From the NCBI RefSeq assembly GCF_003194625.1, contig NZ_QHKX01000002.1, forward strand, positions 868,001 to 932,000: a stretch of DNA of 64,000 nucleotides, in the 5' to 3' direction. The notes under the pieces are model-generated. The model worked only from the letters and a program-made list of their open reading frames with translations, did no database searches and was not told the origin of the DNA. Shown piece by piece: positions 1-8,487 of the stretch. Made by a program: the position numbers and the translations under genes. The DNA is from Nocardioides solisilvae. Lineage in GTDB: Bacteria > Actinomycetota > Actinomycetes > Propionibacteriales > Nocardioidaceae. The stretch's first letter is position 1. Each line of letters begins with the position of its first letter.

Positions 1-1
1 G

Positions 2-292
2 CGCGCGGGCCTCGAGTGGGCCTACCGGGTCCGCCAGGAGCCGCGGCGCCTGTGGCGCCGCTACCTCGTCACCAACACGGCGTTCGTCGGCCTCCTCGTG
101 GTCGAGCGGATCCACCCCAGGACGCCGTACCGGCCGTCCGCCCCGGGCCGGCCGGCCCGGACGGAGCAGCCGGTGCGGATGCGCGTACCGCGACCCCGCG
201 GACCGCGCCGGCCGACCACCGGGTCGGCACCCACGTCGACGAACACGCCGACGACTCGGAGCACGCAGGAAGCGGGGGCACGACATGGATGA
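2..292 (+). CDS. WecG/TagA/CpsF-family glycosyltransferase, C-terminal fragment
   Basis: The reading frame is open from the left edge, so only the last 96 residues are present. They begin RAGLEWAYRVRQEPRRLWRRY, the conserved C-terminal signature of the WecG/TagA/CpsF family, which transfers N-acetylmannosaminuronic acid or related sugars from UDP to a lipid-linked acceptor at the inner face of the membrane. After it comes a hydrophobic stretch (AFVGLLVV) and a long Pro/Arg/Thr-rich tail with no recognised domain. The stop overlaps the start of the next gene, a UDP-ManNAc dehydrogenase, by 8 bases, so the two are surely cotranscribed and translationally coupled. A transferase for ManNAcA-type sugars next to the enzymes that make the donor is a coherent pair. 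The true start lies outside the window. Confidence 0.8.
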   Translation, partial: RAGLEWAYRVRQEPRRLWRRYLVTNTAFVGLLVVERIHPRTPYRPSAPGRPARTEQPVRMRVPRPRGPRRPTTGSAPTSTNTPTTRSTQEAGARHG

Positions 293-1541
293 GGTCTTCC
301 AGGGACAGGTCGCGGTGGTGGGGCTCGGCTACATCGGCCTTCCGACCGCCGTCTCGCTGGCGGTCGGCGGCGTCGAGGTGATCGGCGTCGACGTCAACGA
401 GGCGACCGTGGAGGCGGTCTCGCGCGGCGAGCTGCCCTTCGTGGAGCCCGACCTGGCCATCGGGGTGAGCGGTGCGGTCACGATGGGCCGGCTCACCGCC
501 ACCACGAAGACGCCCGAGGCGGACGCCTACATCATCGCCGTCCCGACGCCCTTCCGCGACGACCACCAGGCCGACCTGAGCCACGTGCGGGCGGCGGTCG
601 AGGAGATCGCGCCCCGGCTCCGGGGCGGGGAGATCGTGGTGCTCGAGTCCACCTCTCCCCCGGGCACCACCGAGGGCGTGAGCCGCTGGCTCGAGGAGCT
701 GCGGCCCGACCTCGTGGCGCCCCACACCTCCGAGGGCGTCCCCGACTTCCACGTCGCCCACTGCCCCGAGCGGGTGCTGCCGGGCCGGATCATGGTCGAG
801 ATGATCACCAACGACCGGGTGGTCGGCGGCGTCACCCGCCGGTGCGCGGCGAAGGCGGCCTCGATCTACCGGGTCTTCAGCAAGGGCGAGATCCACCTGA
901 CGGACGCGGCCAGCGCCGAGATGGCCAAGCTGGTCGAGAACGCCTACCGCGACGTCAACATCGCCTTCGCCAACGAGCTCTCCCTCATCAGCGAGGAGCT
1001 GAGGCTCGACGTGTGGGAGATCATCAAGATGGCCAACCACCACCCCCGGGTCGACATCCTCACCCCGGGGCCTGGCGTCGGCGGCCACTGCATCGCGGTG
1101 GACCCGTGGTTCATCGTGGGCGCGGCCCCCCAGCTCTCCCGGCTGATCCGGACCGCGCGCGAGGTCAACGACAGCAAGCCGCACCACGTGGCGGAGCAGG
1201 TGGTCGCCAAGACCGAGCGCTTCCGCAACCCGACGGTCGCCTGCCTGGGTCTGGCCTACAAGGCCAACGTCGACGACCTGCGCGAGAGCCCGGCGATGGA
1301 CATCGTCACCGACATCGCCGACGCGCTGCCCGACCTGGACCTGCGGGTCGCCGAGCCCTTCGTGGACCACCTGCCCCCGGCGTTGGACGGCCGCCCCCAC
1401 GTGCGCCTGCAGCGCGTCCACGAGGCGATCGACGACGCCGACATCGTCGTGGTGCTCGTCGACCACGACCACTTCCGCTCGCTCAGCCGCTCGCGGCTCG
1501 AGGGCAAGGTGCTCTACGACACCCGGGGGATCTGGCGCTGA
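285..1541 (+). CDS. wecC: UDP-N-acetyl-D-mannosamine dehydrogenase (UDP-glucose/GDP-mannose dehydrogenase family)
   Basis: Cytosolic NAD-dependent enzyme that oxidises C6 of UDP-ManNAc, or of a related UDP-HexNAc, to the uronic acid in two steps. The Rossmann motif VVGLGYIGLPTA is at residues 10-21. The family lysine lies in AKLVENAYRDVN (about residue 215) and the catalytic cysteine in GPGVGGHCIAVDPW (about Cys269). The C-terminal domain has the usual GLAYKANVDDLRESPA segment. Length (418 residues) is normal for the family. The start overlaps the upstream transferase fragment and the stop is 7 bases from the convergent wecB stop. WecC, WbpA and related UDP-GlcNAc 6-dehydrogenases are hard to separate by eye, so whether the substrate is UDP-ManNAc or UDP-GlcNAc is inferred from the adjacent 2-epimerase. 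Confidence 0.92.
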   Translation: MDEVFQGQVAVVGLGYIGLPTAVSLAVGGVEVIGVDVNEATVEAVSRGELPFVEPDLAIGVSGAVTMGRLTATTKTPEADAYIIAVPTPFRDDHQADLSHVRAAVEEIAPRLRGGEIVVLESTSPPGTTEGVSRWLEELRPDLVAPHTSEGVPDFHVAHCPERVLPGRIMVEMITNDRVVGGVTRRCAAKAASIYRVFSKGEIHLTDAASAEMAKLVENAYRDVNIAFANELSLISEELRLDVWEIIKMANHHPRVDILTPGPGVGGHCIAVDPWFIVGAAPQLSRLIRTAREVNDSKPHHVAEQVVAKTERFRNPTVACLGLAYKANVDDLRESPAMDIVTDIADALPDLDLRVAEPFVDHLPPALDGRPHVRLQRVHEAIDDADIVVVLVDHDHFRSLSRSRLEGKVLYDTRGIWR

Positions 1542-1548
1542 GCCGCCT

Positions 1549-2685
1549 TCAGGGGGCGAACTCGGGGAGCCGCTCCCCCACCCCGAAGAAGTGCTCGAGG
1601 GCGGCGATGCAGCGGGGCGCGGCACGACCGTCGCCGTAGGGGTTCACGGCGCGCGCCATCGCGTCGTACGCCGCCGGGTCGGTGAGCAGCTCGCTCACCG
1701 ACTCGACGACGAGGCGCTCGTCGGTGCCGACCAGCCTCACCGTGCCCGCGGTGACCGCCTCGGGCCGCTCGGTGTTGTCGCGCAGCACCAGCACGGGCTT
1801 CCCGAGGCTCGGGGCCTCCTCCTGGACACCGCCGCTGTCGGTCAGCAGGACCGAGCTGGCGGCCATCGCCCGGGCGAAGTCGCTGTAGGAGAGCGGGTCG
1901 GTGACGACCACGTTGGCGAGCCCCTCCAGCGGCGGCAGCAGCACCTCGCGGACCGTCGGGTTCAGGTGGGCGGGGAGCAGGAAGACGGTCTCGGGGAACT
2001 CCTTGGCGAGCCGGGCGACGGCGGACGCCGTCCGGGCCATGGGCTCGCCCCAGGACTCCCGGCGGTGGCTGGTGACCAGGACGGCAGGACGCCCGTCGAG
2101 CACCGCCAGGGCGGGGTCCTCGAGGGGGAGCTCCCGCGCCACCACGTCCAGCAGCGCGTCGATGACGGTGTTGCCAGTGACGACCACGTCGGAGGGGTCC
2201 AGCCCGTCGCGGAGCAGGTTGTCGCGCGACACCGAGGTGGGCGCCAGGTGGAGCGAGGCCAGCTGGGAGGTCAGCCGGCGGTTGATCTCCTCGGGGAAGG
2301 GGTTGTAGCGGTCGTGGGTCCGCAGCCCCGCCTCGAGGTGGACGACGGGCACCTTCTCATAGAAGGCGGCCAGCGCCGCCACCATCGTGGTGGTGGTGTC
2401 CCCCTGCACGAGCACCGCGTCGGGACGCTCGGCCCGCAGCACCTCGGTCATGCCCGCCAGCACCCGCTGGGTGACCTCGTGCAGCTCCTGCCGGGGCCGG
2501 ATGACGTCGAGGTCGCGGGCCGGACGGATGCCGAAGAGGCCGTTGACCTGGTCCAGCATCTGCCGGTGCTGCCCGGTCACCACGACGACCGGCTCCAGGT
2601 GCCGGGACTCCGCGAGGGCCAGGACGACGGGGGCCATCTTGATGGCCTCCGGCCTCGTCCCGTAGGCCACCATCACCTTGCGCAT
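1549..2685 (-). CDS. wecB: Non-hydrolysing UDP-N-acetylglucosamine 2-epimerase
   Basis: Cytosolic enzyme interconverting UDP-GlcNAc and UDP-ManNAc, supplying the dehydrogenase encoded convergently next to it. The N-terminus MVAYGTRPEAIKMAPV is the family signature. Residues matching the E. coli WecB catalytic set are visible: Asp96 in VQGDTTTT, Glu118 in HLEAGLRT, Glu132 in PFPEEINRR and His207 in VTSHRRESWGE. The C-terminal lobe has the UDP-binding LTDSGGVQEEAPSLGKPV stretch. At 378 residues it is full length. It could equally act on a 2,3-diacetamido uronate (WbpI role) because the rest of that pathway is in the locus. It is separated by 28 bases from the end of the downstream-oriented beta-helix gene and probably shares its transcript. 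Confidence 0.93.
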   Translation of the reverse strand: MRKVMVAYGTRPEAIKMAPVVLALAESRHLEPVVVVTGQHRQMLDQVNGLFGIRPARDLDVIRPRQELHEVTQRVLAGMTEVLRAERPDAVLVQGDTTTTMVAALAAFYEKVPVVHLEAGLRTHDRYNPFPEEINRRLTSQLASLHLAPTSVSRDNLLRDGLDPSDVVVTGNTVIDALLDVVARELPLEDPALAVLDGRPAVLVTSHRRESWGEPMARTASAVARLAKEFPETVFLLPAHLNPTVREVLLPPLEGLANVVVTDPLSYSDFARAMAASSVLLTDSGGVQEEAPSLGKPVLVLRDNTERPEAVTAGTVRLVGTDERLVVESVSELLTDPAAYDAMARAVNPYGDGRAAPRCIAALEHFFGVGERLPEFAP

Positions 2686-2713
2686 CTCCCCCTCCGTCCC
2701 GGCTCTGCAGCCG

Positions 2714-4096
2714 CTAGCCCTCGGACCGGGCGCGGACCGCGCGCCCCGTCCCCAGGTCGGTGTTGTTCGACCAGGTCACGTCCGCGTTGCGCAGCAGCCC
2801 GTAGCCCCAGTGGCCCTTGCCGAAGACGTTGTCGGCGTAGGTGATCGCTGAGACCGCGTCGGACGACGAGAAGGAGCCGTCGGCGTACACGGTGTAGCCA
2901 CCGCCCAGGAGCTGGTTGCCGGTCACCGAGATCCGGCTGATCGGGCCGAAGTAGTTGTCGACCATCACCGCCGCCGTCTGGGAGTGCTCCGACATGTCGA
3001 TGGTGTTGTGCACGACGCGGATGTCGCTCAGCCCGCCGTCCATCTGGATGCCGTCGTAGTGCGGGTCGCCGGGCGAGGCGAGCCCGTGGATCCACGAGTC
3101 CTGCACGACGCTCCCGGAGCCGGGGACCACGCCGTTCTCGACGCCGGTGATGTCGGCCGCGACGACCGTCATCCCCTTGCCGCCCCCGCCGATGCCGGCG
3201 GCGCCGCCGGTGCCCGAGAAGCCGAGCCCGTCGACCTCGACGTGCTCGATCCGGGCGCCGGAGCCGGTCACGTAGAGCGCGTAGTAGTCGCTGCTGCGGA
3301 CCCGCACGTTGCGCACCGTCACGTTGTTGGCGCGGATGTGGAGCTGGCCCGAGATGTCGAGGTTCTCCACCACGGCACCGTCGGTGGTGACGGTGAGCCC
3401 GCGCGAGGCGCGCAGCGCGACGCCGTCCTGGACGCCGGTGGACGCGGCGTCGGGGAAACCGGTCTCCGTCGGCGGCGGCGGCGGCGTGGTGCGCCCGGCG
3501 ACGCCCACCAGAGCGGGCTCGTCGACCTGGAGCCGTCCCGCGCCCAGCCCCGCGCGCAGCTGGAGCCGCAGGGAGGCGTCGGGGAGCGTGGTGGTGAGCC
3601 GCAGGCGCAGGGGGCGCCACGCGCCGGGCCGCAGCCTGACGGAGCGCCGGTGCGTCACGGTCTGGCCGGCACCCTGCTCCCGCACCCGCAGGGTGACCTT
3701 CACCGGCTTCTTGCGCGCCCGCACGAGGACCGCCGCCCGGTAGGTGGCGCCGACGGCGACCCCCTCCGCGCGGACCGCGCGGTGGGTGAGCCTGGTCCGG
3801 CCCTTCCCCGCCCGGCCACGCGCCTTCACGGTGGTGACGTCGCCCCGCTCCGCGCCGGCGCGTCGCACGGCGATCCGCGCGTTGCCGCGCCAGGCGTGGG
3901 GGTCGGCCGCGGCGGCGTCCGCCGCCTGGCCGGCCTCGTCGCCCGCGAGGGGGCGCTGGGGCACGGGGGCGGCGGCCGCGGGGGCGGCGCCGGACAGGTC
4001 GGCACCGACGCCGAGGGCGGCGCCGGGAAGGGTGAGGAACAGGCTGGCGAGGGCGAGGCCACGAGTGGCCGGCCTGGCTCGCTTGAGGAAGGACAT
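2714..4096 (-). CDS. Secreted right-handed beta-helix protein with N-terminal carbohydrate-binding-like domain
   Basis: Predicted 460-residue exported protein. I place the start at the ATG at 4096, which has GGAG five bases upstream and opens a signal peptide (RARPATRGLALASLFLTLPGAALG); the frame runs further upstream but without a better start. Residues about 65-200 form a beta-rich module (TYRAAVLVRARKKPVKVTLRV, ending in VDEPALVG) like carbohydrate-binding modules. A run of six prolines follows, then a parallel beta-helix domain (about 213-455) with repeated NVTVRNV and IRVVHNTID strands, as in pectate-lyase-like folds. It shares long identical stretches such as DPHYDGIQMDGG, NTIDMSEHSQT and VMVDNYFG with the protein at 5455-6930, so the two are paralogues. 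Lyase, hydrolase or a structural glycan-binding role are all possible. No catalytic residue can be named from the sequence alone. Confidence 0.8.
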   Translation of the reverse strand: MSFLKRARPATRGLALASLFLTLPGAALGVGADLSGAAPAAAAPVPQRPLAGDEAGQAADAAAADPHAWRGNARIAVRRAGAERGDVTTVKARGRAGKGRTRLTHRAVRAEGVAVGATYRAAVLVRARKKPVKVTLRVREQGAGQTVTHRRSVRLRPGAWRPLRLRLTTTLPDASLRLQLRAGLGAGRLQVDEPALVGVAGRTTPPPPPTETGFPDAASTGVQDGVALRASRGLTVTTDGAVVENLDISGQLHIRANNVTVRNVRVRSSDYYALYVTGSGARIEHVEVDGLGFSGTGGAAGIGGGGKGMTVVAADITGVENGVVPGSGSVVQDSWIHGLASPGDPHYDGIQMDGGLSDIRVVHNTIDMSEHSQTAAVMVDNYFGPISRISVTGNQLLGGGYTVYADGSFSSSDAVSAITYADNVFGKGHWGYGLLRNADVTWSNNTDLGTGRAVRARSEG

Positions 4097-4184
4097 GGGT
4101 TCTCCGCGACGGGGGCGCGCCGCCCGGGAGGGCTGGCCGGTCCGAGCACGACCGAGCGGTCCGGGGACGACGAGGACGCTCGTC

Positions 4185-4228
4185 ATCCTTGGGGCAACGT
4201 TGACGAGATGTCAATCTGCGGCATCATG
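4185..4228. promoter_or_regulatory. Overlapping divergent promoter region with inverted repeat TTGAC-N5-GTCAA
   Basis: An inverted repeat TTGAC (4200-4204) and GTCAA (4210-4214) lies between the minus-strand beta-helix gene and the plus-strand methyltransferase gene. Each arm reads as a -35 element for one direction. On the minus strand TTGACA is followed 18 bases later by AAGGAT. On the plus strand TTGACG is followed 16 bases later by CATCAT (4222-4227). Both -10 matches are partial. The inference is a back-to-back promoter pair sharing a dyad. Confidence 0.35.
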
Positions 4229-4316
4229 GCGACACCCGGTCCGCGCTCCTGACGGAGGCGTGCCGCAGACGCACCACAGACGTTCCAGCGACGTGCCAGA
4301 GAGCTGCGAGGCCACC

Positions 4317-5219
4317 ATGCCACTGCCCACCCCCGCCCGCGCCCGGCTCGCCGTCACCAAGGTGGCGTGGGGGGTGCGCCAGGTGGGTCCGACCCGCGTC
4401 GTCGCGGGCCTGCTGCGCCTCCTGGTCGTCACGCTGCGCCGGCCCCGGACCGTGGTCACCCGGACGCGCCGCACGGGCCTGCGGATCGCCTTCCGGCACC
4501 CCGAGCAGCTGATCCCCACCCTGGTGGTCTTCGGCGACCTGCTGGAGCCCGAGCTGGCCCTGCTGGAGCGGCACCTCGGGCCCGGCCGCACGGCGGTGGA
4601 CGTCGGCGCGTCGATCGGCACCTGGACGATGACGGCCGCGCGCACGGGCGCCGTGGTCCACGCCTGCGAGCCCGACGCCGCCGGGCTGGAGGTGCTCCAC
4701 GAGAACGTCCTCGCCAACGGGCTGCAGGACCGCGTGGTGACGCACCGCCTCGCGGTGGGCGAGCACGCCGGGCGCGCGACGCTCCGGGCCAGCAGCCGCC
4801 GCTACCTCAACGGCATCCGCGAGCTGGAGGACGGGCTGGAGGACGGGCTGGAGGACGGGACGCCACACCCCTCCGGGACGGGGACCGACACCGACGAGCT
4901 CCCGCTCACCACGCTCGAGGCGTTCCTCCGGGCGGAGGGGCTCGCGGAGGTCGACGTGCTCAAGGTGAACACCGCCGGCCACGAGGCCCAGGTGCTGGCC
5001 GGGGCGCTGCCGGTGCTCCGGGCCGGCCGCGTGGGCCTGGCGATGCTGCTGGACGGCACCGCGCTGCGCGAGGCCCTGCGCGCGGCGCAGCTGCCCGGGT
5101 ACGACGTCTGCGTGTACGACGGTGCCCGCGACGCCCTCGTGCCCGTCGACCTCTCCCCCGGGGCGTCGGTGGAGCGGCCGAGCCCGATGAACCACTACCT
5201 GGTGCTCGCGAGGCGCTGA
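4317..5219 (+). CDS. FkbM-family SAM-dependent methyltransferase
   Basis: Predicted cytosolic O-methyltransferase of 300 residues, probably methylating a sugar of the polymer encoded here. The SAM-binding motif I is TAVDVGASIGTWTM (about residues 93-106), followed by an acidic motif II in VVHACEPDAAG. The C-terminal half carries the FkbM hallmark LTTLEAFL and VDVLKVNTAGHEAQVLAGA. I chose the ATG at 4317, preceded by GAGG at a suitable distance; the frame is open further upstream but has no signal for an earlier start. A tandem 12-base repeat (ctggaggacggg three times, near 4825-4861) encodes LEDGLEDGLEDG in a surface loop. The gene sits alone between two divergent or co-directed beta-helix paralogues, an arrangement suggesting a duplication around it. 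Confidence 0.85.
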   Translation: MPLPTPARARLAVTKVAWGVRQVGPTRVVAGLLRLLVVTLRRPRTVVTRTRRTGLRIAFRHPEQLIPTLVVFGDLLEPELALLERHLGPGRTAVDVGASIGTWTMTAARTGAVVHACEPDAAGLEVLHENVLANGLQDRVVTHRLAVGEHAGRATLRASSRRYLNGIRELEDGLEDGLEDGTPHPSGTGTDTDELPLTTLEAFLRAEGLAEVDVLKVNTAGHEAQVLAGALPVLRAGRVGLAMLLDGTALREALRAAQLPGYDVCVYDGARDALVPVDLSPGASVERPSPMNHYLVLARR

Positions 5220-5320
5220 CCCCGGTCGGCCCCCTGGCCCGTCGCACGCCCTCGGCGCCCCCTCGCATGGCCCGAACGGGTGACTCGCCTCACCCTTCCG
5301 GGTGGTGTTGACGAGGGGTC

Positions 5321-5382
5321 TACCCCAAATGGGGTACGCGATGCTGGCACGCTCCCCATCCGTACCCGATGTTGGGTACGCG
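5321..5382 (+). promoter_or_regulatory. Pair of inverted-repeat operator-like sites 42 bases apart
   Basis: Two dyads lie upstream of the beta-helix/DUF4082 gene: TACCCC-AAAT-GGGGTA (5321-5336) and GTACCC-GATGTT-GGGTAC (5362-5379). The right half of each continues into CG, giving a direct repeat GGGTACGCG at 5332-5340 and 5374-5382. The 42-base spacing is close to four helical turns, as expected for a protein binding two sites on one face of the DNA. No regulator is identified. The gene start is 73 bases downstream of the second site. Confidence 0.4.
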
Positions 5383-5454
5383 TTTCCGGCTCCTTGGCCT
5401 CTCGGGCCCCGGCTGCGCCAAGTCATGAAGCCCACCGAAAGTTGCGACATCACC

Positions 5455-6930
<1,476 letters not shown>

Positions 6931-6941
6931 GCCGAACCCCC

Positions 6942-6959
6942 CACGGGCCCAGGCCCGTG
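6942..6959. terminator. Small hairpin after the beta-helix/DUF4082 gene
   Basis: CACGGGC (6942-6948), loop CCAG, GCCCGTG (6953-6959): a perfect 7-base-pair stem starting 11 bases after the stop. It directly precedes a much longer hairpin. There is no T-run, as is usual in high-GC actinobacteria. Confidence 0.4.
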
Positions 6960-6963
6960 CCCA

Positions 6964-7008
6964 CGACCCCGGCCGGGGCGTCCGCACCGGACGTCCCGCC
7001 CGGGGTCG
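6964..7008. terminator. Long bidirectional terminator hairpin
   Basis: A near-perfect 21-position stem with a three-base loop. The outer arms are CGACCCCGG (6964-6972) and CCGGGGTCG (7000-7008), the inner arms GGGGCGTCCG (6975-6984) and CGGACGTCCC (6988-6997), with only one mismatch and one G-T pair. It lies between the stop of the plus-strand beta-helix gene and the stop of the minus-strand Wzz-like gene, 8 bases from the latter, so it can terminate both transcripts. Confidence 0.65.
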
Positions 7009-7015
7009 CGGCGCG

Positions 7016-7663
7016 TCAGGAGCGGCGGGCCCGGCGTCGCACCAGCACGCCGTCGACCAGGAGGCCCGCCAGGGCGGTGAGCAGGAGCCCCACGACGCCC
7101 GCGGCCGCGGCCGCCCGGGTGGGGTGGCCGCCGGCGGGCACGACCGGCCCGTCCTCGGGCACCACGCGGGCCGTGGCCCGCCGGCGCGGCGGCACCCCGT
7201 CGTCCGCCTGCGTCTGCCGCAGCGTCCGCACCACCCGGTCCAGCACGTCGTCGCGCAGGGCGACGACCTCCGCCCGGCTCGTGCCGACCGCCTGGACGTC
7301 CAGCACCGGCGCCACGAAGCTGTGGTCCCACTGGCCCCCGGCGTTGGGGAGCGTGACCTGGACGCCCCGTCGCACCCCCGTCCCCTCGAGGGGGACGACC
7401 TGCGCGGTGCCCGGCTCGCGGGGTCGCCCCTCGTTGACCAGCCGCTCGACGAGCCCGGCCAGGGCGATCAGGTCCTCCCCCCGGCTCACCAGCTCGGGGG
7501 CGAGCGTGTCGTCGGGCGGGGCCACGAGGACGACGTCGACGCGGCTGACGAAGAGGGGGGCCGGGCTCGCCACGGCCGCGGCCACGGCGGCGGTGGCCAC
7601 GAGCCCTGCCGCGACGACGTACCACCGGCGCAGGAGCCGGCGCAGCAGCTCGACCGTCGTCAT
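7016..7663 (-). CDS. Wzz-like polysaccharide co-polymerase (chain-length determinant type), no kinase domain
   Basis: Predicted 215-residue membrane protein with a transmembrane helix near the N-terminus (YVVAAGLVATAAVAAAVA), a roughly 130-residue extracellular segment and a second helix near the C-terminus (AAAAAGVVGLLLTALAGLLV) followed by RRRARR. This hairpin topology is that of Wzz/CapA-type proteins that set polymer length with Wzy. There is no Walker motif or tyrosine cluster, so the tyrosine kinase of many Gram-positive systems is not fused. I chose the ATG at 7663 because TAGCAT sits exactly seven bases upstream, suggesting a leaderless message; the GTG at 7732 is possible but would put residues before the helix without a ribosome site. 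Confidence 0.65.
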   Translation of the reverse strand: MTTVELLRRLLRRWYVVAAGLVATAAVAAAVASPAPLFVSRVDVVLVAPPDDTLAPELVSRGEDLIALAGLVERLVNEGRPREPGTAQVVPLEGTGVRRGVQVTLPNAGGQWDHSFVAPVLDVQAVGTSRAEVVALRDDVLDRVVRTLRQTQADDGVPPRRRATARVVPEDGPVVPAGGHPTRAAAAAGVVGLLLTALAGLLVDGVLVRRRARRS

Positions 7664-7770
7664 GCGTCGCATGCTATGCCCGGCCAGCGGTCCGCACCTG
7701 CCCACGAAGCCCTTCGGATGAGTACGATCCACGGACGGGCGCGGTGCTCACCCGGGGGAGGAGGACCTGC

Positions 7771-8487
7771 GTGTACCTACGGGACGTCTTCGTCATCTGC
7801 CTGCGGCGCTGGCCGCTGCTGCTGCTCGCCCTCGTGCTCTCCGCGGGAGCGGTGTACGCCGCCGCCCAGCGCGTCCCGCCCAGCTACCGCAGCGAGGCCG
7901 CCGTCGTGCTGGTCCCGCCCCGCAACGCCGAGTTCCCCGAGCAGAACAGGTTCCTCGAGCTGGGTGGGCTGAAGCAGACCGCCGACATCCTCGTCCGCTC
8001 CATGTCGTCCTCCTCGACCGCCGAGGAGATCGAGGCCGAGGTGCCCGACGCCGAGTACACGGTGCTCCCCGACTTCGCCACGAGCGCGCCGGTGATCACG
8101 CTCGAGGCCACCCACGAGGACCCCGAGCTGGCCGAGGCGACGCTCCGCCTCCTGCTCGAGCGCCTGCCCGCCGACCTGGTCGAGCTGCAGGAGTCGGTGA
8201 ACATCAGGCCGTCCCAGCAGATCACCCAGGTCGTCATCCACGCCGACGACGAGGCCGAGCCCGTCCTGCGCGCCAAGGTGCAGGTGCTCAGCCTGCTCGC
8301 CGCGGCCCTCCTGCTGGTCAGCGTCCTCGCGGTCGCGCTGGTCGACAGCCTGCTCCGCTCCCGGAGCACCCGCCGCCGGTCCCGCAAGGGCAGGCCGGGC
8401 AAGCCGGACGCGACGGACGAGCCGGACGAGCCGGACGAGCGGGACGAGCGGGACGAGTCGGACGAGCGGGATCCCGGGAACGCCTGA
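7771..8487 (+). CDS. Wzz-like polysaccharide co-polymerase with charged cytoplasmic tail
   Basis: Predicted 238-residue membrane protein of the Wzz type. The start is the GTG at 7771, preceded by the very strong ribosome site GGAGGAGG. The first helix is WPLLLLALVLSAGAVYAA, then a periplasm-like segment with the usual SYRSEAAVVLVPP opening, and a second helix LLAAALLLVSVLAVALV. The C-terminal tail is basic (RSRSTRRRSRKGR) and then becomes DEP/DER triplet repeats encoded by imperfect 9-base repeats at about 8409-8470. No kinase domain. It starts the plus-strand operon of polymerase and two glycosyltransferases (overlapping stop/start TGATG at 8485-8489). Together with the divergent Wzz-like gene it may form a heteromeric co-polymerase. 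Confidence 0.72.
   Translation: MYLRDVFVICLRRWPLLLLALVLSAGAVYAAAQRVPPSYRSEAAVVLVPPRNAEFPEQNRFLELGGLKQTADILVRSMSSSSTAEEIEAEVPDAEYTVLPDFATSAPVITLEATHEDPELAEATLRLLLERLPADLVELQESVNIRPSQQITQVVIHADDEAEPVLRAKVQVLSLLAAALLLVSVLAVALVDSLLRSRSTRRRSRKGRPGKPDATDEPDEPDERDERDESDERDPGNA

Noticed and set aside
69..1625. A 518-codon open frame on the minus strand across wecC
   Set aside because: It is the antisense shadow of wecC: high GC makes stop codons rare, the encoded protein is Asp/Val/His/Arg-rich with no domain, and wecC has full family motifs. The same reasoning removes most other long antisense frames in the window.
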